From Hippophae tibetana (Eukaryota > Streptophyta > Magnoliopsida > Rosales > Elaeagnaceae): DNA of 64,000 nt. A program made the translations under genes and the position numbers. Below are positions 1-12,635 of the stretch, piece by piece. Within the stretch, counting starts at the first letter, position 1. Every line of letters begins with the position of its first letter. The notes under the pieces are model-generated. The model was not told the origin of the DNA. It worked only from the letters and a program-made list of their open reading frames with translations, and did no database searches. The DNA is taken from assembly GCA_037013495.1 (NCBI GenBank), contig CM072801.1, positions 22,161,501 through 22,225,500 of the forward strand, in the 5' to 3' direction.

Positions 1-1555
1 TTATTTTTATTTCTTTAATTTATTAAAATGAAGATTTTTATGCTTAATTTTGATAAATAATAGAATTATAGGTATCTAATTTAAAAAATTATGATATTAT
101 AGTTCTTATTTTGAAAAATTATGATATCTCTTTGGTGCCTATTTCAATAATTTAATAATTGTGAGATAAAATTGTTCAAATTAAATAATTATAGGGTTTT
201 TGTTGCTAAATACCCTTTACATAAGAGATAAGCATTTTAATTATGAATAGTTAAAATTGTGTTTATTTTTAAAAATTCAACCAATTTTTTTAAATAATCA
301 TAATCGATAAACCATAAAATGTTATAGTTATTACATTATTAAAAACATAATTAATTGAAATCAAACAAATATTAATATTTTTTTATATACGTATAATTAA
401 ATAAAAAAAATATACTTTTAATAGTAAAATATATAATACTATAATTAAATTGAATTTTATTTAGTCTAATTTTTATATTTTATATTTTATTTAAAAATAT
501 GTGATAAATAATAAAAAGATAAAAATTAATATTAATAGTTTAAATAATGTCATATAGAAAGAATTATCTTAATATTTTTTAAAATTAAATATATGTTTAA
601 ATAAATGTTGAAAATAATAGGGTGATTAAATTAGGAAAAAATCGGTAGTTGCTCAAAAATGACTATTATTATACAAATATATTCAAAATTAGACGTCACT
701 CCTTCCTACTTTACACAAATTTTGACAATAGTTTATGTATAGTCGGTTATCTAAACATCTTTATCTCAAAACAAATTTTTTTAAATATGAGAAAAATATA
801 AAAATAAATAATTAAATATTGGTTTGAATAACTTAATAAGGGGATAATACATTAGAGGCTTTTTAGCTTCGTCAAATTTTTAATTTAAGAAGACATTTGG
901 TTAATAAAATATAAAAAAAATGAGAATGAGAATGAAATTGAATAGAAAAAAAAACATTATTATTATTACATTATTTGTTTTGACCACTAAAATTAAATAA
1001 AGAATTTGGTATACAATTAAAATGAAATGAAAAATATATTATTACAACTGTTATATATTTTTAAATTATTATTAAAATAAAATATATTATTATAATTATT
1101 ATTATTCTAAATAATTGTTACTTAAAAGTATTATTTAATATTACTTATTTTTTTAAAATTATTATTAAAATAAAATATATTACTAAAATATTATTTTTTA
1201 AATAATTATTACTTAAAAATATTATTTAATTTTTTTATTTTTATAAATTATTATTAAAATAACATCAAATAGTTAATTATTTTCTTACTATAATTTAAAT
1301 GTTTCTAAAATTAAGGATAAAATTAGAATAAAAAATGATTACGAGAATTAAACAAGGATTACTAAGTGTATGAAATTGTTATCAATTCTCTTTTTGGAAT
1401 GAATTTCATTTGATTCCTAATTTACAACACAACCAAACATACAAATGTATGAAATCAATTATATTCTCACTTTCATTTCTACCGATCAAGTATGCAATAA
1501 AAAAAGTAAAAAACCCAGCCCCGTTGTAGAGAACTTTCTTACTATTTTAGTAAAC
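1..1555. other. AT-rich intergenic DNA
   Basis: No gene recognised. The stretch is strongly AT-rich. It contains a diverged tandem duplication at about 1030-1260, where a block of AT-rich sequence with the run attattaaaataaaatatat recurs. No coding frame or structural RNA could be supported. Confidence 0.6.
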
Positions 1556-1560
1556 GTACA

Positions 1561-2021
1561 TGTTTAGAGAGAATTTCATTTATACTCCTCATTTAAAGGG
1601 TATATATATATGTATAACATCCTACGTACATAACAAGATACGCATAAACGACCTGGATATACCGTTTACATGTAATAAAATGATATGCGAACTAATGTAA
1701 ACAGAAAGAAGATCGCTATGTGTTACGTTATGAGGTCGTTACATGCATATAAGGAAGATTGCTACATGTATGTCGATTTAGGTTCCTAAGCAGCTTTCTT
1801 TAGGTAGCTCATAGAGAAGAAGGACCATGATCACGTCGACATAAGAGGGTTTGTAGTTTCATCAATTTTGGACAACGAGGTATTTTGTCGACTAGGTTAT
1901 GCATTTTACCAAACTCCTTGAGCCCAAGTCATCGTTGAGCTAGTCCTATTACCCCGCTACATTATAGCAGGGTACCTGAACATCTTAGGTCATATGTCTA
2001 TTACATATTTAATACCAAACA
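1561..2021 (-). repeat. Left LTR (3' LTR) of the Tat element
   Basis: 461 bp matching the right LTR, with the same start (TGTTT) and end (CCAAACA). Near its outer end it lacks roughly 70-80 bp that are present in the right copy. Confidence 0.88.
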
Positions 2022-2547
2022 TTAATTCTCATATTCTCTTGATTTTGAGAAGTCAAGGGAATAATATCTGGTCGTATATTCCATTTTAAGTAATCCTTAT
2101 TGATATATTCAACACATTTAGATACGTAACGACAACTCAGATAATGTAAATTCTAATTGTGAAGTCATTTAATTCAAAATATATATTTTTAATTACTTTT
2201 ATTTTGTTGAGATCTTTCAACTTCTCGTTTTTCCTTTATAAATAGTGGAGGAATTTACTTTTACCTTTTACCTATTTTAACTTAGTAATTTTATCTTTAG
2301 CGAATTTTAGCCCGTTGATTAATCAAAAGTTGTATTATTCTTTAATAAGGTCGTTCAAAAGTTACTTGATAGTCATTTCAGCTTGTTTATATAACAACGC
2401 TTATTGGAATTCAGGTCGCTGTTATATTCGTAGCTCTTGATTTGATACGATTTTCTCATTTATTTTGGTAATTACTCATATTCTCTTTTTTAATGTCGCA
2501 TAAGGTAAAAAAAGTGAGTAGGTCTTTGAAGGGAGACCCAACCAAAA

Positions 2548-4607
2548 ATGTATCTCCTGGTCGTATTCCCTCGGGGTCCAAAGTGGTGTCTATCTTATAG
2601 TCACGAGGTGCAATTTCTGTTATCAGGATTCCCGTGTTGGCATCCACCAAAGTACCTCACCCAAAAAAGAAAAGGGAAAACATGGGCGAGCCTACACAGA
2701 GAACCAAAGATAAGCATCATATTGAAAAGATGCCTAGCGTTCTAACAACTAAAGATTTAGAGGAAATTAGGCAAACATATGACCTTCCAACTTATGTAGG
2801 GTTAATACCAGTGCCTCTCAATTTATGTGATGTTGATGATCCTCCACCGGGGTGGTGGGTGATACATCTAGCATCCTTTAAAATAGGTCTTTGTTGCCCA
2901 TTTCCCAATTAGTGGCCCATGCTTTGAGCACTTTTGACATTAATTTTACCCAAATAAATCCAAATGGATGGAAAACATTCTTATGTCTCTCCGTGGTGGT
3001 TGGAGAACATGGAATAGACCTCAAAAATGATGAGTTGAGATGTTTATATTGTTTTAAAAAGAATGGTTTAGACAAAGGGAAGGCGTACATATCATGTGCT
3101 ATCGGCCACAAGTTGCACCTCAAACTCCTCAACAACACCACTGGCTAGAAAGATAAATATTTTTACATTACTGGGGATATTTGGGGTGACGGGGTGGATT
3201 TCCCAATTCGATACACTTGGAACCACTATTTTAATACCTTACTACCTCGTCTTAGCGAGCTCATAGTAAGCTGGATATTAGTGGTAAAGAAAAAAATAAG
3301 GTAAATTGAGCTACAAAATACCTCACATGAAGGTTACCGCGATATCTTGACTATAGCTCGCTTAAATAAGTCCAGGGTGTGGCGAGATTATACAAATGAA
3401 TATCAAGGTTGTTTTATTTTTATTTTTATGTTACATATGTATATTTATATATGTTTCATTATTATATTTTTTTTATACATCATTGGTGAAGTTATTGATG
3501 TGTTTTATATTTTGTAGGGATGGACTACTCACATATTGATTTAAGAGATCTGATTGACACTTCAGGTGTTCAAGATATGGCTCCCACTTATCCTTATTTG
3601 GAACGCATGACCCCTTCACCCACTCAAGACGATCTCTTTGTAGATTTGAAGGTCGTTGCAACTACTGAGGTTGCAATGCTTCCAATGACCTTGGGTAATC
3701 TGAGCTCATCCTTACCTCGTAAATCAGAGGTTTCAAAGAAGAGAAAAGTCAGGGAAGAGTATACCCCCAAAATGGAAGCGATCAATATGGATGACTTTGA
3801 ATTTGATGAGGTCATTCTAAAGGATGCCGTGGTCCTAGAGACTCTCGTTACTTATTTTAATGAGGGGATCTTTAGGTGAACATATCTTAAAAGAGATCTA
3901 TTTCAGCATTTTGGAACAGAAACTGAGAGGTCGCAAGTGAGAACAGCCCGCAAGAGTGAATGGGGCACTTATGGGGAGGTGATAATAGATCATCTTTTTT
4001 AGGTGAATAATTTCGTTAATTCTCCACTTTAAAACTTTAAAACTTTTATATATTTATTTTTTAACTTATCTTGTTTGCAGGTGGTGTGTTTAGCGAGGGA
4101 GGGTGAGCTATCCCTCAAAGGCTACAAGGGTGAGGTTTAAGCTAGCTACTTGCAGATAGGCAAATATAAGAAGTTGGTAAAAGAAAAAGATGTCTTGATT
4201 GTTGAAAAAGATACAAAAAATTTGAACCTAGAAAACAAGGTTTTTGACAAAGTGGAAAAGCTAAGAAAAGTGAACACCTATTGTTTTAAGAAGGGTGAAA
4301 CATCTAAGCACTTTGAAAAGATCGCAAAAGGAGATCGAGCCAGATTATCTCATTGTCTACAATGGTAGATACCTTAAAAGCGGAGTGCACTAAAGCATGT
4401 TGTAATGGTGCGAACTTCGTAGTGAGCAACCTCAAAGCTCAGGCTAAAAAGCTAGATTTGACTATACCTTACCTAGATTTGATACGTGTTTTTCAAAGTA
4501 GTAGATCCAAGATATCTGGAGCTACTACTCCTCAAGCTTCACCTCGTAACAAAGAGGCCACATCGAGTTGTCAACCCAAGGGCATGGTAGAAGAAGCCAC
4601 TTCATGA
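2548..4607 (+). pseudogene. Antisense accessory gene of the Tat element (gypsy-type transposon domain, PF04195-like)
   Basis: Open segments on the plus strand, opposite to pol, lie between integrase and the 3' LTR. The first block (about 2634-3148, with one frame change) contains PPPGWW, a segment FKIGL..PF, and PNGWKTFLCL. This is the arrangement of the plant 'putative gypsy type transposon' domain. A lysine/glutamate-rich coiled-coil-like part follows (4150-4607). Candidate splice sites suggest three exons: a donor near 3409 (CAAG|GTTG), an acceptor TTTTGTAG|GG before 3517, a donor near 4002 and an acceptor TTTGCAG|GT before 4081. Antisense genes at this place are known in Tat relatives such as maize Grande. 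The frame change and internal stops suggest it is decayed. The function is unknown. Confidence 0.6.
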
Positions 4608-4609
4608 TA

Positions 4610-5877
4610 GATTTAATTTATTATTTTGTAAAACCAAATGTAAATGAAATTTTTTGGGACTTGAAATTAATTTTATTAAATGTGGCATTTATTTCTATGT
4701 ACCTCTATATATTTTTTTTTGATTGAAGTATTTTTGTTTCTCTATTATCATTCGCATAGTACACATAATTTGGAGATTTGAGGCCGTGTTGACTTGATAT
4801 AATAATATTGAGCAACCTGATAAATTTCAAGACATAATCGTAGTCTGTTTAGTTTTCAAATGGATTATAGCAAAAGTAAATTTGGATGATTTGTTTGAAA
4901 TGCGGTCATCGTCATCCGTAAGAGTACTCCCTGTGATAGAGAAACGAACTGTCTCTTGTTAGAGCAAAAAGATAAATCCAACAACTTTACTCACGATGCA
5001 AGTTGTGCCTTATGCAAGAAAATGAGCTATTTCTTCTAATCACAACAAGGAGATTAACCATGCCTCTCTCAAAGTTGCAAATGGAGAAAAAGATGAAAAG
5101 TGCCCAATGATTGCTAAGTCATCTCATGGCGGGGTGTCTACTTCTCTATATATGAGAAAATCACGTGTTGAGAATTTATCTCTGAATGAGTTATCCTCAT
5201 CAAGGAAGGGTATTAAGCCTTTACAAAGTATATATCCTCCCAAAAAAGAGAAGGGTGAGACTAGCGGTATTAACAATCTCTTCAAAAATGTGTGCGCAAG
5301 AAGAATTATATCATCATTTTTGGGTGCACGAAGATCGTCTATCTATCTATGTGATATGTTTTTTATTGTAGGCCATAGCCATGGAGAAAGATGCAAAAAA
5401 AAGGGCTAAAATGTGTTAAGAAGTAGGTGAATTCGTGGAGAAAGATGCAGATAAAAAGGGCTAAGATGGAGACAGATTACGCAAATTAGTGGAGTATTGG
5501 AAACATAGAGCGCTTGATAAAAGATAGCCATAAAGTTTCTATAAGAAAAAAAATACTACACTTGTGTAATTTTTACATCACAATTGATTTGGTAATCATT
5601 GGATCCACTATTAGTCATTTTTTTATCCATCATGAATAGTGAAGTAGTATCTAGCGTCTCAAGTGGGGGTCAGGGGACTCTACCTCCAATCATAAGGCAT
5701 AGGATATATCCCACATCTTGAGTGGGGAGGGGGGAGGGTCAGGGGAATCCATCTCCAATCACGAGGCATAAGACATATCCTGTATTTCAAGGGAGGGGAC
5801 TCCATCTCAAATCATGAGGCATAAGACATGTCTCTCATCTCAAGCGAGAAGGTCAAATGACCCTGTCCAACTTGGGG
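4610..5877. other. Non-coding 3' region of the Tat element, left part
   Basis: No convincing coding frame. It includes short repeated motifs around 5640-5880 (the phrase 'catctc-aatcatgaggcataagacat' in several diverged copies) that continue after the nested solo LTR at 7823-8060. Confidence 0.5.
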
Positions 5878-5882
5878 GCACA

Positions 5883-7817
5883 TGATGAGCGAAAACCGGC
5901 ATCGCCGATTCTTGCCAATACTTTGGTTTTAATATTTATAAAACTCTCGCAAGTGCACGAATCATTTCGAAGAAAATGATAAGTATACTCCCAAGGTCGA
6001 TCTAAGGAAGGAATGTATGTGATTTTTAATTTATTATTCAAACTTTTAAAAACGAAATTAAATCCTAAACATCCGGTCACGATAGTTTGGTTTTTGTGTT
6101 CCTAATCTAATAACATAAAATAAACATATATACAGATTAATTAAATATAATCTAATAACATAAAAAATAAACATAGATACAAATTCAATAAATATTTATC
6201 TAAAAATAAATATAAATACAGATTCAATAAATATTTATGCAAATTTTATCATTTATATTAGTGGAGTATTTATGGATATAATAACTAAATTAATTATGCT
6301 TGCTCATATTATTTAGGTTATTAAAGATATAAATTGATATTTTATTGATTCTCTCTTTTTTATATAAATACCACCTTTGGTGGGGTTAGATATTCTTTGT
6401 TAACTAAACAAATAAATTAACACCTATGGGTGGGGTTGATAACTAATTTGGTTAATTAAATTAATTCCTTTTTCTAAGAGATTGAAAATGAACCATTTAA
6501 ATGCCACCTTTGGTGGGGTTAGACAATTTAAACATTATTCAAGGTGTCCAAATTAAACATAAGAATTTAATTATCCGAGTACTAACTTTCAAGTTTTAAA
6601 ACCACAATTGAAAACATGTTGTCAATACATTTTCACATAATAATTCTTATAAAAACTTTTGAAATAGAGTTTCACTCTAACTACCGGGCGATTGTACCAA
6701 CAAATAAAATGTCACTACTCTAAATTAGACCGGATAACTAAACCTTAAAATCTAATTTTCAGGTTTAAGTTTGTAATGAAAAATAATATATTTCTCTCTA
6801 ACATTCTTAATATAAAATCTTGAATAAAAACAAAATTAATTCATTTTAAAGATTTTTACCTATTTAATATTTTGCAAGCATAACAACGTCATTATTATAT
6901 CATGTTTACTAAACAGTCAGCATAGTTAAATTTAACCACAGACAAATTAAATATAACATGTAAGAATAAAGCATAAAAATAACTGTAAAGAAAATAAAAT
7001 CCTTACAGAACTTCGACGCTATTCCCGTAGCTAGAAAACCTCCAAGCGGAATTTGCACTTCCATTTATTGAATCAAAAAGCTAAATTATTACAAAAACAT
7101 TACAAGTTCCTCTCAAAAAGAGAAGAACTCTACAACTAAGAGAATTGAACTAAAAACTAAGAGAAAAACTAAGAAAAGCTTAGAAACTAAGAAAGAAACT
7201 AAGAAAAACTTTAAAACTAAGAAATGAGAGAAAGAAAGAAGAGAGAAGTGTGTTTTGAAGGTGTGTTTTGAAGTGAAGGGAAGGGGGGTGTTTATAGGTG
7301 AGGATGGAGAGAAAAAATGAGTAAAAAAATGTTAAAAAAATGTAAAAACGCGTAATGGAAATGCTGAGGTCATGGGGACGGCTGCACGTGAAAAACGGGC
7401 CAAACGGGCGTCGGCGCGCGCGGAGGCAGTTGGGCGTGCGCGAATGAACAGTGCCCGCGCGCAGCTTGGCGCAGGATTGGGCGCTGCTGCACGCGCAGCT
7501 GGGCGGCGCGGCGGCGCGTTTTCTCCTTTTTGATATTTTTGACCTTTTTGACCCATTTTGTCCAATTTTTGCATATTTGTTGACCTTTCCCCATTTATTT
7601 ATTAATATATTTGTGATGTATTGCTTCAAGTATTCCTCTTTGAGTCTTTAAGTTACGTTTTTAAGCCAAAATACCTGAAAAACAATAAAAATACCCGTGA
7701 TTCCGAAAAAGACAAATTTATATAAATATATGATAAAACATATAAATATATATATTTTTTTAATCAATTAATGTGCATAAAATAATTGTTATTTTAGTGC
7801 TTTTTGAGCACTCATCA
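5883..7817 (-). mobile_element. Solo LTR, copy A (1.9-kb family)
   Basis: 1,935-bp LTR starting TGATGAGCG and ending ACTCATCA, flanked by a perfect 5-bp TSD gcaca (5878-5882 and 7818-7822). The sense strand is minus, judged by TATAAA (minus, near 7290) and the polyadenylation-like AATAAA near 7070. Immediately upstream of the TATA lies a GC-rich segment (about 7378-7525) in otherwise AT-rich DNA. There is no internal coding region, so this is a solo LTR left by LTR-LTR recombination. It is nested in the 3' region of the Tat element. Confidence 0.9.
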
Positions 7818-8099
7818 GCACAAAATAAGATACCCAAGACATACTTGCATTCCTTTGAGTATATTTCGCATCTCAAGTAGAGAGGTCGAGGGACTCCATC
7901 TCCAATCATAAGGCAAGGGATAAATCCTGCATCTTAAGCGAGAAGGTCAAATGACTCTTTCCAACTTGGGGGCACATAATAAGATACCCGAGGCATGCTT
8001 GCACTTCTTTGAGCATATTTTGCATCCCAAGTGAGAAATTCATTCAACTACTTCTAGCTTGGGGGTTCATTAAACCTTGCCATCAATAATTGATCAAAA

Positions 8100-9372
8100 G
8101 ATTATTATACCTCTCATATATAAGTACTCACTATGTACAAAGCATTTACATGTAATATTTTTTGAGGAATTCTCCATTCTAGCTCAGGGCTTCCTTTATA
8201 CCATCACGTTCTATCAAGTAAGAGCACGCTGGTGTGATATCATATATTTGATATGGACCTTCCTATGTTATGGAAAATTTTCCTACGTTAGTTTCAACTT
8301 TATTGGCCAGTGCTCTTTGCAGAACCCATTCTCCAATACTGAAGCTCTTGTGTTTAACAAATTTGTTATATGTCTTTTAGAGTATTCTCTTTTGTGATTC
8401 GAGTCTTATTAAAGCCTCTTCTCATTTTTCTTCAGTTAACAACAAGTCCTCCCATCTTAGGTGGTCATTATAGTCATGAGTGATATTGGATCAGAGGGTG
8501 GGTTCTTGTATTTCAAGAGGTATAACTACTTCAGTGCCGTAAACAAGGGATAAAAGAGTTTCTCCTCTTGACGTTTTAGGAGTAGTTCATGTGGCCAAAA
8601 GAGCATCGGGTAACACATCAACCCATTTTCCCTTAGCCCTCTCTAATTTTTTTTGTAGTATATTAATGAGGGTCTTATTAGATGACTCAACTTGACCATT
8701 TGCTTACGGTCGATAAGGGGTGGAATGAGATCATTTGATACCCTTCTTATTGTAAAAAGATACTATTTTTTGTCCGGTGAACTATCTACCATTATTGGTA
8801 ACTAGTTCACGAGGTAGTCCATATCTGTATATAATGATGCGTCATATGAATCTCTCCACATCCAATTCTTGGATTCGAGCTAAAGGTTTTGCCTCTATCT
8901 ATTTAGTAAGATAATTAGTTGCCACAATGAGGAACTTTCTTTGACCTAAAGTGATAGGTAATGGTCCTACAATATCCAAACCCCATTTATGAAATGACTA
9001 GGGGCTAATAATAGATCTCAGATCAGCGCCTAGTCTGTGTGGTACATTGACATGCCGTTGAAACTTATCGTACCTTTTGACATAAGAGATGCAATTTTTA
9101 AGTAGCGTAGGCCAATAGTAACCTTGTCAGATAATCCTTTGAGAAAGCATTCTTCCTCCAAAATAAGCTTCACACTGGCCATTATGTAAGTTACTCATGA
9201 CCATCTGAGCCTCAGTTGTAGGTAGACATTTTAACCACGAGCCACCATAATTCTTCCTATATAAAAATCCCTGAATGATGGTATAGTTTTCCGCTTTTGT
9301 TATGAGTTTACGTGCTAAGTTCTTATCTTCTAGGATAGGATCATTAATAAGGTATTCTGTATATGGCTTCAA
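8100..9372 (-). pseudogene. Tat element integrase (degenerate)
   Basis: Minus-strand translation gives a Gypsy integrase in order: a zinc-binding-like N-terminus (9127-9372), then a catalytic core whose segments read HKWGLDIVGPLP, FLIVATNYLTK and TPYRP-ANGQVESSNKTL. Several internal stops and frame changes are present, so it is unlikely to be active. The TE host reading continues from the RNase H region to the right. Confidence 0.75.
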
Positions 9373-10380
9373 CTAAGAATCATGAATCGTGCATATAAAT
9401 TTCGTTTTACTTTGATCTTTTATTTCACTTGTGCTAACACTAGGTCTTGATAAGAAAGATATTGAGATGGTTCTCTTTGAACCTGAATTTATCGCAGTTG
9501 CCAAAATAGCCAAGGAATCAACATGGGTGTTTTCTCCCTGAGGTATCTGCTTGATCTGAAAAGTTTCAAACACAACTTTTGCTTTCTTCACCTCTTATAC
9601 ATAATAAAATCATTGTTGACTTGGTTTACTACTAGTCATGAATCACTATGAATTAAGACCTTCCTAGCTCCAAGGGCTATCAATTGTTGCAACGTCAAAA
9701 GTAAGGCTTCACACTCTGTGATGTTGTTGGTTGCTTGGAAGGTGATATGAAGGAATTATTATATTAAGACTTCCTTCAGGGTGAATATAACTATTCCAAC
9801 TCCTGCTCCTCGTGAATTGTTTGCTCCATCCATATATACCATCCATAACTCCGCTTTAAGGGAAAGTGTTTCTCCTAGGGAGGTTGATCCTATCGCACGT
9901 ATTGAAGTACATTCTTGGGTATTCTCATGTGTCCATTTCGTAATAAAATCCGCGACGGCTTGTCCCTTGATTGTGGCCAAAGGTTTATAATGTATTTCAA
10001 GTTTGCTTAGTTCAATGGCTATTTGGGAGAGACGGCCAGATAGATCAGGTTTGCCCAAAATGTTTTTCAAGGGGTATAAGGTAAGGACCACTACCTTGTG
10101 TGCACCAAAGTAATGTCTGAGTTTCTGTGTCATCATTCTTATAGTAAAAGCTACCTTGTCTAAAGAAGGATATCACTGTTGTACTCCTGTCATGACTCAC
10201 GTAGTACACGAGATATTGGGTTCCCTCGCGGTCAACCACCAATACGGCATTGACAGTCTTATCTATGAAGGACATGTACATATATAAGTCTTCTCCCACC
10301 ATGGGATTGACTAAAATAGGTACTCTTCCTAAGTAATCTTAAATGGACTGGAAAGCTTGTTCACACTTATTATCCCAAAA
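9373..10380 (-). pseudogene. Tat element RNase H domains
   Basis: A Gypsy RNase H lies next to reverse transcriptase (10045-10302; segments FIDKTVNAVLV and YLVYYVSHD). A second RNase H-like domain follows (9373-10136; segments VYMDGANNSRGAGVGIV and ADFITKWTHE). Two RNase H modules in tandem are typical of the Tat branch and set it apart from chromoviruses and Athila. Frame breaks separate the parts. Confidence 0.75.
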
Positions 10381-11396
10381 TTATTCCGTGTTCTTTTTTA
10401 GCAGCCGAAAGAATGGTAGGCACTTTTCGGTGCATTTAGAAATGAAGTGACTTAATGCTACAATACGCTCGTTCAACTGTTGGATTTCCTGGAGGAAACA
10501 AGGGGATTTCATGTTGACTAAGGCTGAAATTTTATCTAGATTGGCTTCGATACTTCTCGACGTGACTAGGTACCCCAAAAAATTCCCTGAGGTTACACCA
10601 AACACACACTTTTTTAGGTTGAGGCGCATTTGATAATTTCGAATTATAACGAATACTTATTTAAGGTCATTAATATGGTCTTTAGTGCATTTATTTTTGA
10701 CCATCATATCATCGACATATACCTCCATGTTTTGTCCAATTTGGTTTTGAAACATAATATTCATCATTTTTTGATAAATAGCACCGACATTTTTCAAACT
10801 GAAGGACATCTGTGTGTAGCAAAATGTCCCTTCTTCCGTGATAAATGTCATTTTTCCTCATCTTTGGGATGCATTTGGATTTGGTGGTAGCCCGAATAAG
10901 CGTTCATAAAACTCATTGATTCAAATCCAGCTGTGGCATCTATCAATTGGTCAATATTCGGCAAAGGAAAGCAATATTTTGGTGTTATTTTATTCAAATC
11001 TGTGAAGTCTACGCACATTCTGTGCTCGACTCCTGCTTTGTTTACTAACACCATATTTGATAGCCAGGTTGGATACTTGACCTCATGAACCCAACCCATA
11101 TTTTTCAAGGACTTGATATTCCTTTTGATAATTTCATTCTTATCTCTAGCAAATATCTGCTTTCTTTGTTGGATCGGATTTTTGGTATGATCTAAGAATA
11201 ACTAATGGGAGATGATATCTGGGTCTATGCTGGGCATGTCCTCAGGTTTCCAAGCAAACAAATCCATGCTATTTTTCAAAAAATCGACAAGGGTAACTTT
11301 AAATGAAAGAGGTAGTGCATAATTTATTTTAACATATTGATCGCTCTTTGTGTCTCCTATAAGGACCATATCATATTCACCATGGACTTCCATCAT
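10381..11396 (-). pseudogene. Tat element reverse transcriptase
   Basis: Minus-strand segments carry the Gypsy RT signature: CVDFTDLNKITPK and FMNAYSGYHQI (10848-11108), then the catalytic YVDDMMVK (10657-10851), then a thumb region with LGYLVTSRSIEAN (10381-10629). The conserved acidic pair is present, but frame changes and stops between segments make it inactive as it stands. Confidence 0.8.
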
Positions 11397-11456
11397 AGTA
11401 TGTTCACCTGTATGTAGTTTCTTAAATTTTTTGGGATGGATTTTACTCTTTAATTT

Positions 11457-12060
11457 CTATTTCAAGGTTTGGGGTAGTGCATTCTTCATAGCAACGTTAT
11501 AAAAACTATGTGCCCTATCTTGTTCCCCCTCGATTTGTCGTATCCCATTGGTTGTAGGATATTTGATGAACTGGTGATATGTTGAAGGCACCACTTTCAT
11601 TTTGTGTATCCACGGGCGACCCAAAATAGCATTATAAGATGTAGGAGTATTCCGAACGAAGAAGGTTGTCAAAATTATAACACCTTCTACTGACACTGGT
11701 AAGCGTATGGTTCATACCAACAATCGTTACACTACTATTGAAACCAACCAACGACATTTGTTATTGAGTGATTTCTTTAGGATCTATGCTCATGTCAAGC
11801 AAAACAGATAGATATAGGAGGTCGGATGAGCTACCATTGTCAACTAGTATATGACGTACCTCGCAATGAGCTATTCACATTGTGATCACTAGAGGGTCAT
11901 CATGAGGATGCATGCATTCTCTACTTTCAAAGGTAATTGGATAAACAAGTCCCTCAGGTCTCAGGCTATATACCAAACGTCTCGTACCTCAAGCCTCCCG
12001 TGCATATCTCTTCCTGGAATTGATAGAGTGCCTGACCATGGTAGAGCCATCATGTATGGT
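11457..12060 (-). pseudogene. Tat element protease with residual gag/pol junction
   Basis: The retropepsin active-site stretch VDNGSS is encoded at about 11824-11844 (minus), followed by NAILGRPWIHKMK, a stretch usual after the protease in Tat pol. Upstream the frame reads HTIHDGST and SRKRYAREA, the linker normally found after gag. It abuts the primer-binding site directly, so gag and the leader have been deleted. Confidence 0.75.
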
Positions 12061-12067
12061 GTGTATT

Positions 12068-12088
12068 ATCCCTACAGATGACGCCAAT
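12068..12088 (-). other. Primer-binding site of the Tat element
   Basis: Directly inside the right LTR the minus strand reads ATTGGCGTCATCTGTAGGG. The position and the TTGGCG start fit a tRNA primer-binding site. I did not assign the tRNA. Confidence 0.6.
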
Positions 12089-12630
12089 TGTTTGGAGAGA
12101 ATTTCAAGTGTAAGATTTTAGTAATTTTTATTGAGAAGTATCAAATTGAACAACTAAAATTAGATCCTCTATTCTCCTCATTTAAGGGGTATATATATGT
12201 ATAACATCCTACGTACATAACATGGTACATATAAGCGACCTAGATATATCGTTTACATGTAATAAAATGATATGCGAACTAATGTAAATAGAAAGAAGAT
12301 CGCTATGTGTTACATTATGAGGTCATTACATTAATATAAGGAAGATTGCTACATATAGGTCGCTTTAGGTTCCTAAGCATCTTTCTTCAAGTCGCTCATA
12401 GAGAAGAAGGACCATGATCACGTCGGCATAAGAGGGTTCATAGTTTCATCAGTTCTTGACATTTAGGACGTCACATTTGGACAACGAGGTATTCTGTCGA
12501 CTGAGTTATGCATTTTACCAAACTCTTTGGGCCTAGGTCATCGTTGAGCTAGTCCTATTACCCCGCTACACCATAGCGGGGTACCTGCACATCTTAGGTC
12601 GTATGTCTATTACACATTTAATACCAAACA
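12089..12630 (-). repeat. Right LTR (5' LTR) of the Tat element
   Basis: 542 bp, TGTTTGG...CCAAACA, followed by TSD gtaca. It is longer than the left copy because the left copy has an internal deletion near its outer end. Confidence 0.9.
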
Positions 12631-12635
12631 GTACA

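Larger units (their letters stand above)
1561..12630 (-). mobile_element. Ty3/Gypsy Tat-lineage LTR retrotransposon, gag-deleted
   Basis: Complete insertion bounded by two related LTRs that begin TGTTT and end CCAAACA. A perfect 5-bp target duplication gtaca lies at 1556-1560 and 12631-12635. The pol domains run on the minus strand in the order protease, reverse transcriptase, RNase H, a second RNase H of the type seen in Tat elements (residues YMDGANNSRGAG), and integrase. Stop codons and frame breaks are scattered through it. Between the primer-binding site and protease only about 200 bp remain, so gag is missing. An antisense accessory gene lies between integrase and the left LTR. A 1.9-kb solo LTR of another family is nested at 5883-7817. 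Confidence 0.9.

Noticed and set aside
7180..7651. Overlapping open frames in the GC-rich part of solo LTR copy A (and likewise 21598-22084 in C and 24233-24606 in D)
   Set aside because: They lie in the hypervariable GC-rich U3 block on both strands, are not conserved between copies and look like no protein family; low stop frequency there is a GC effect.
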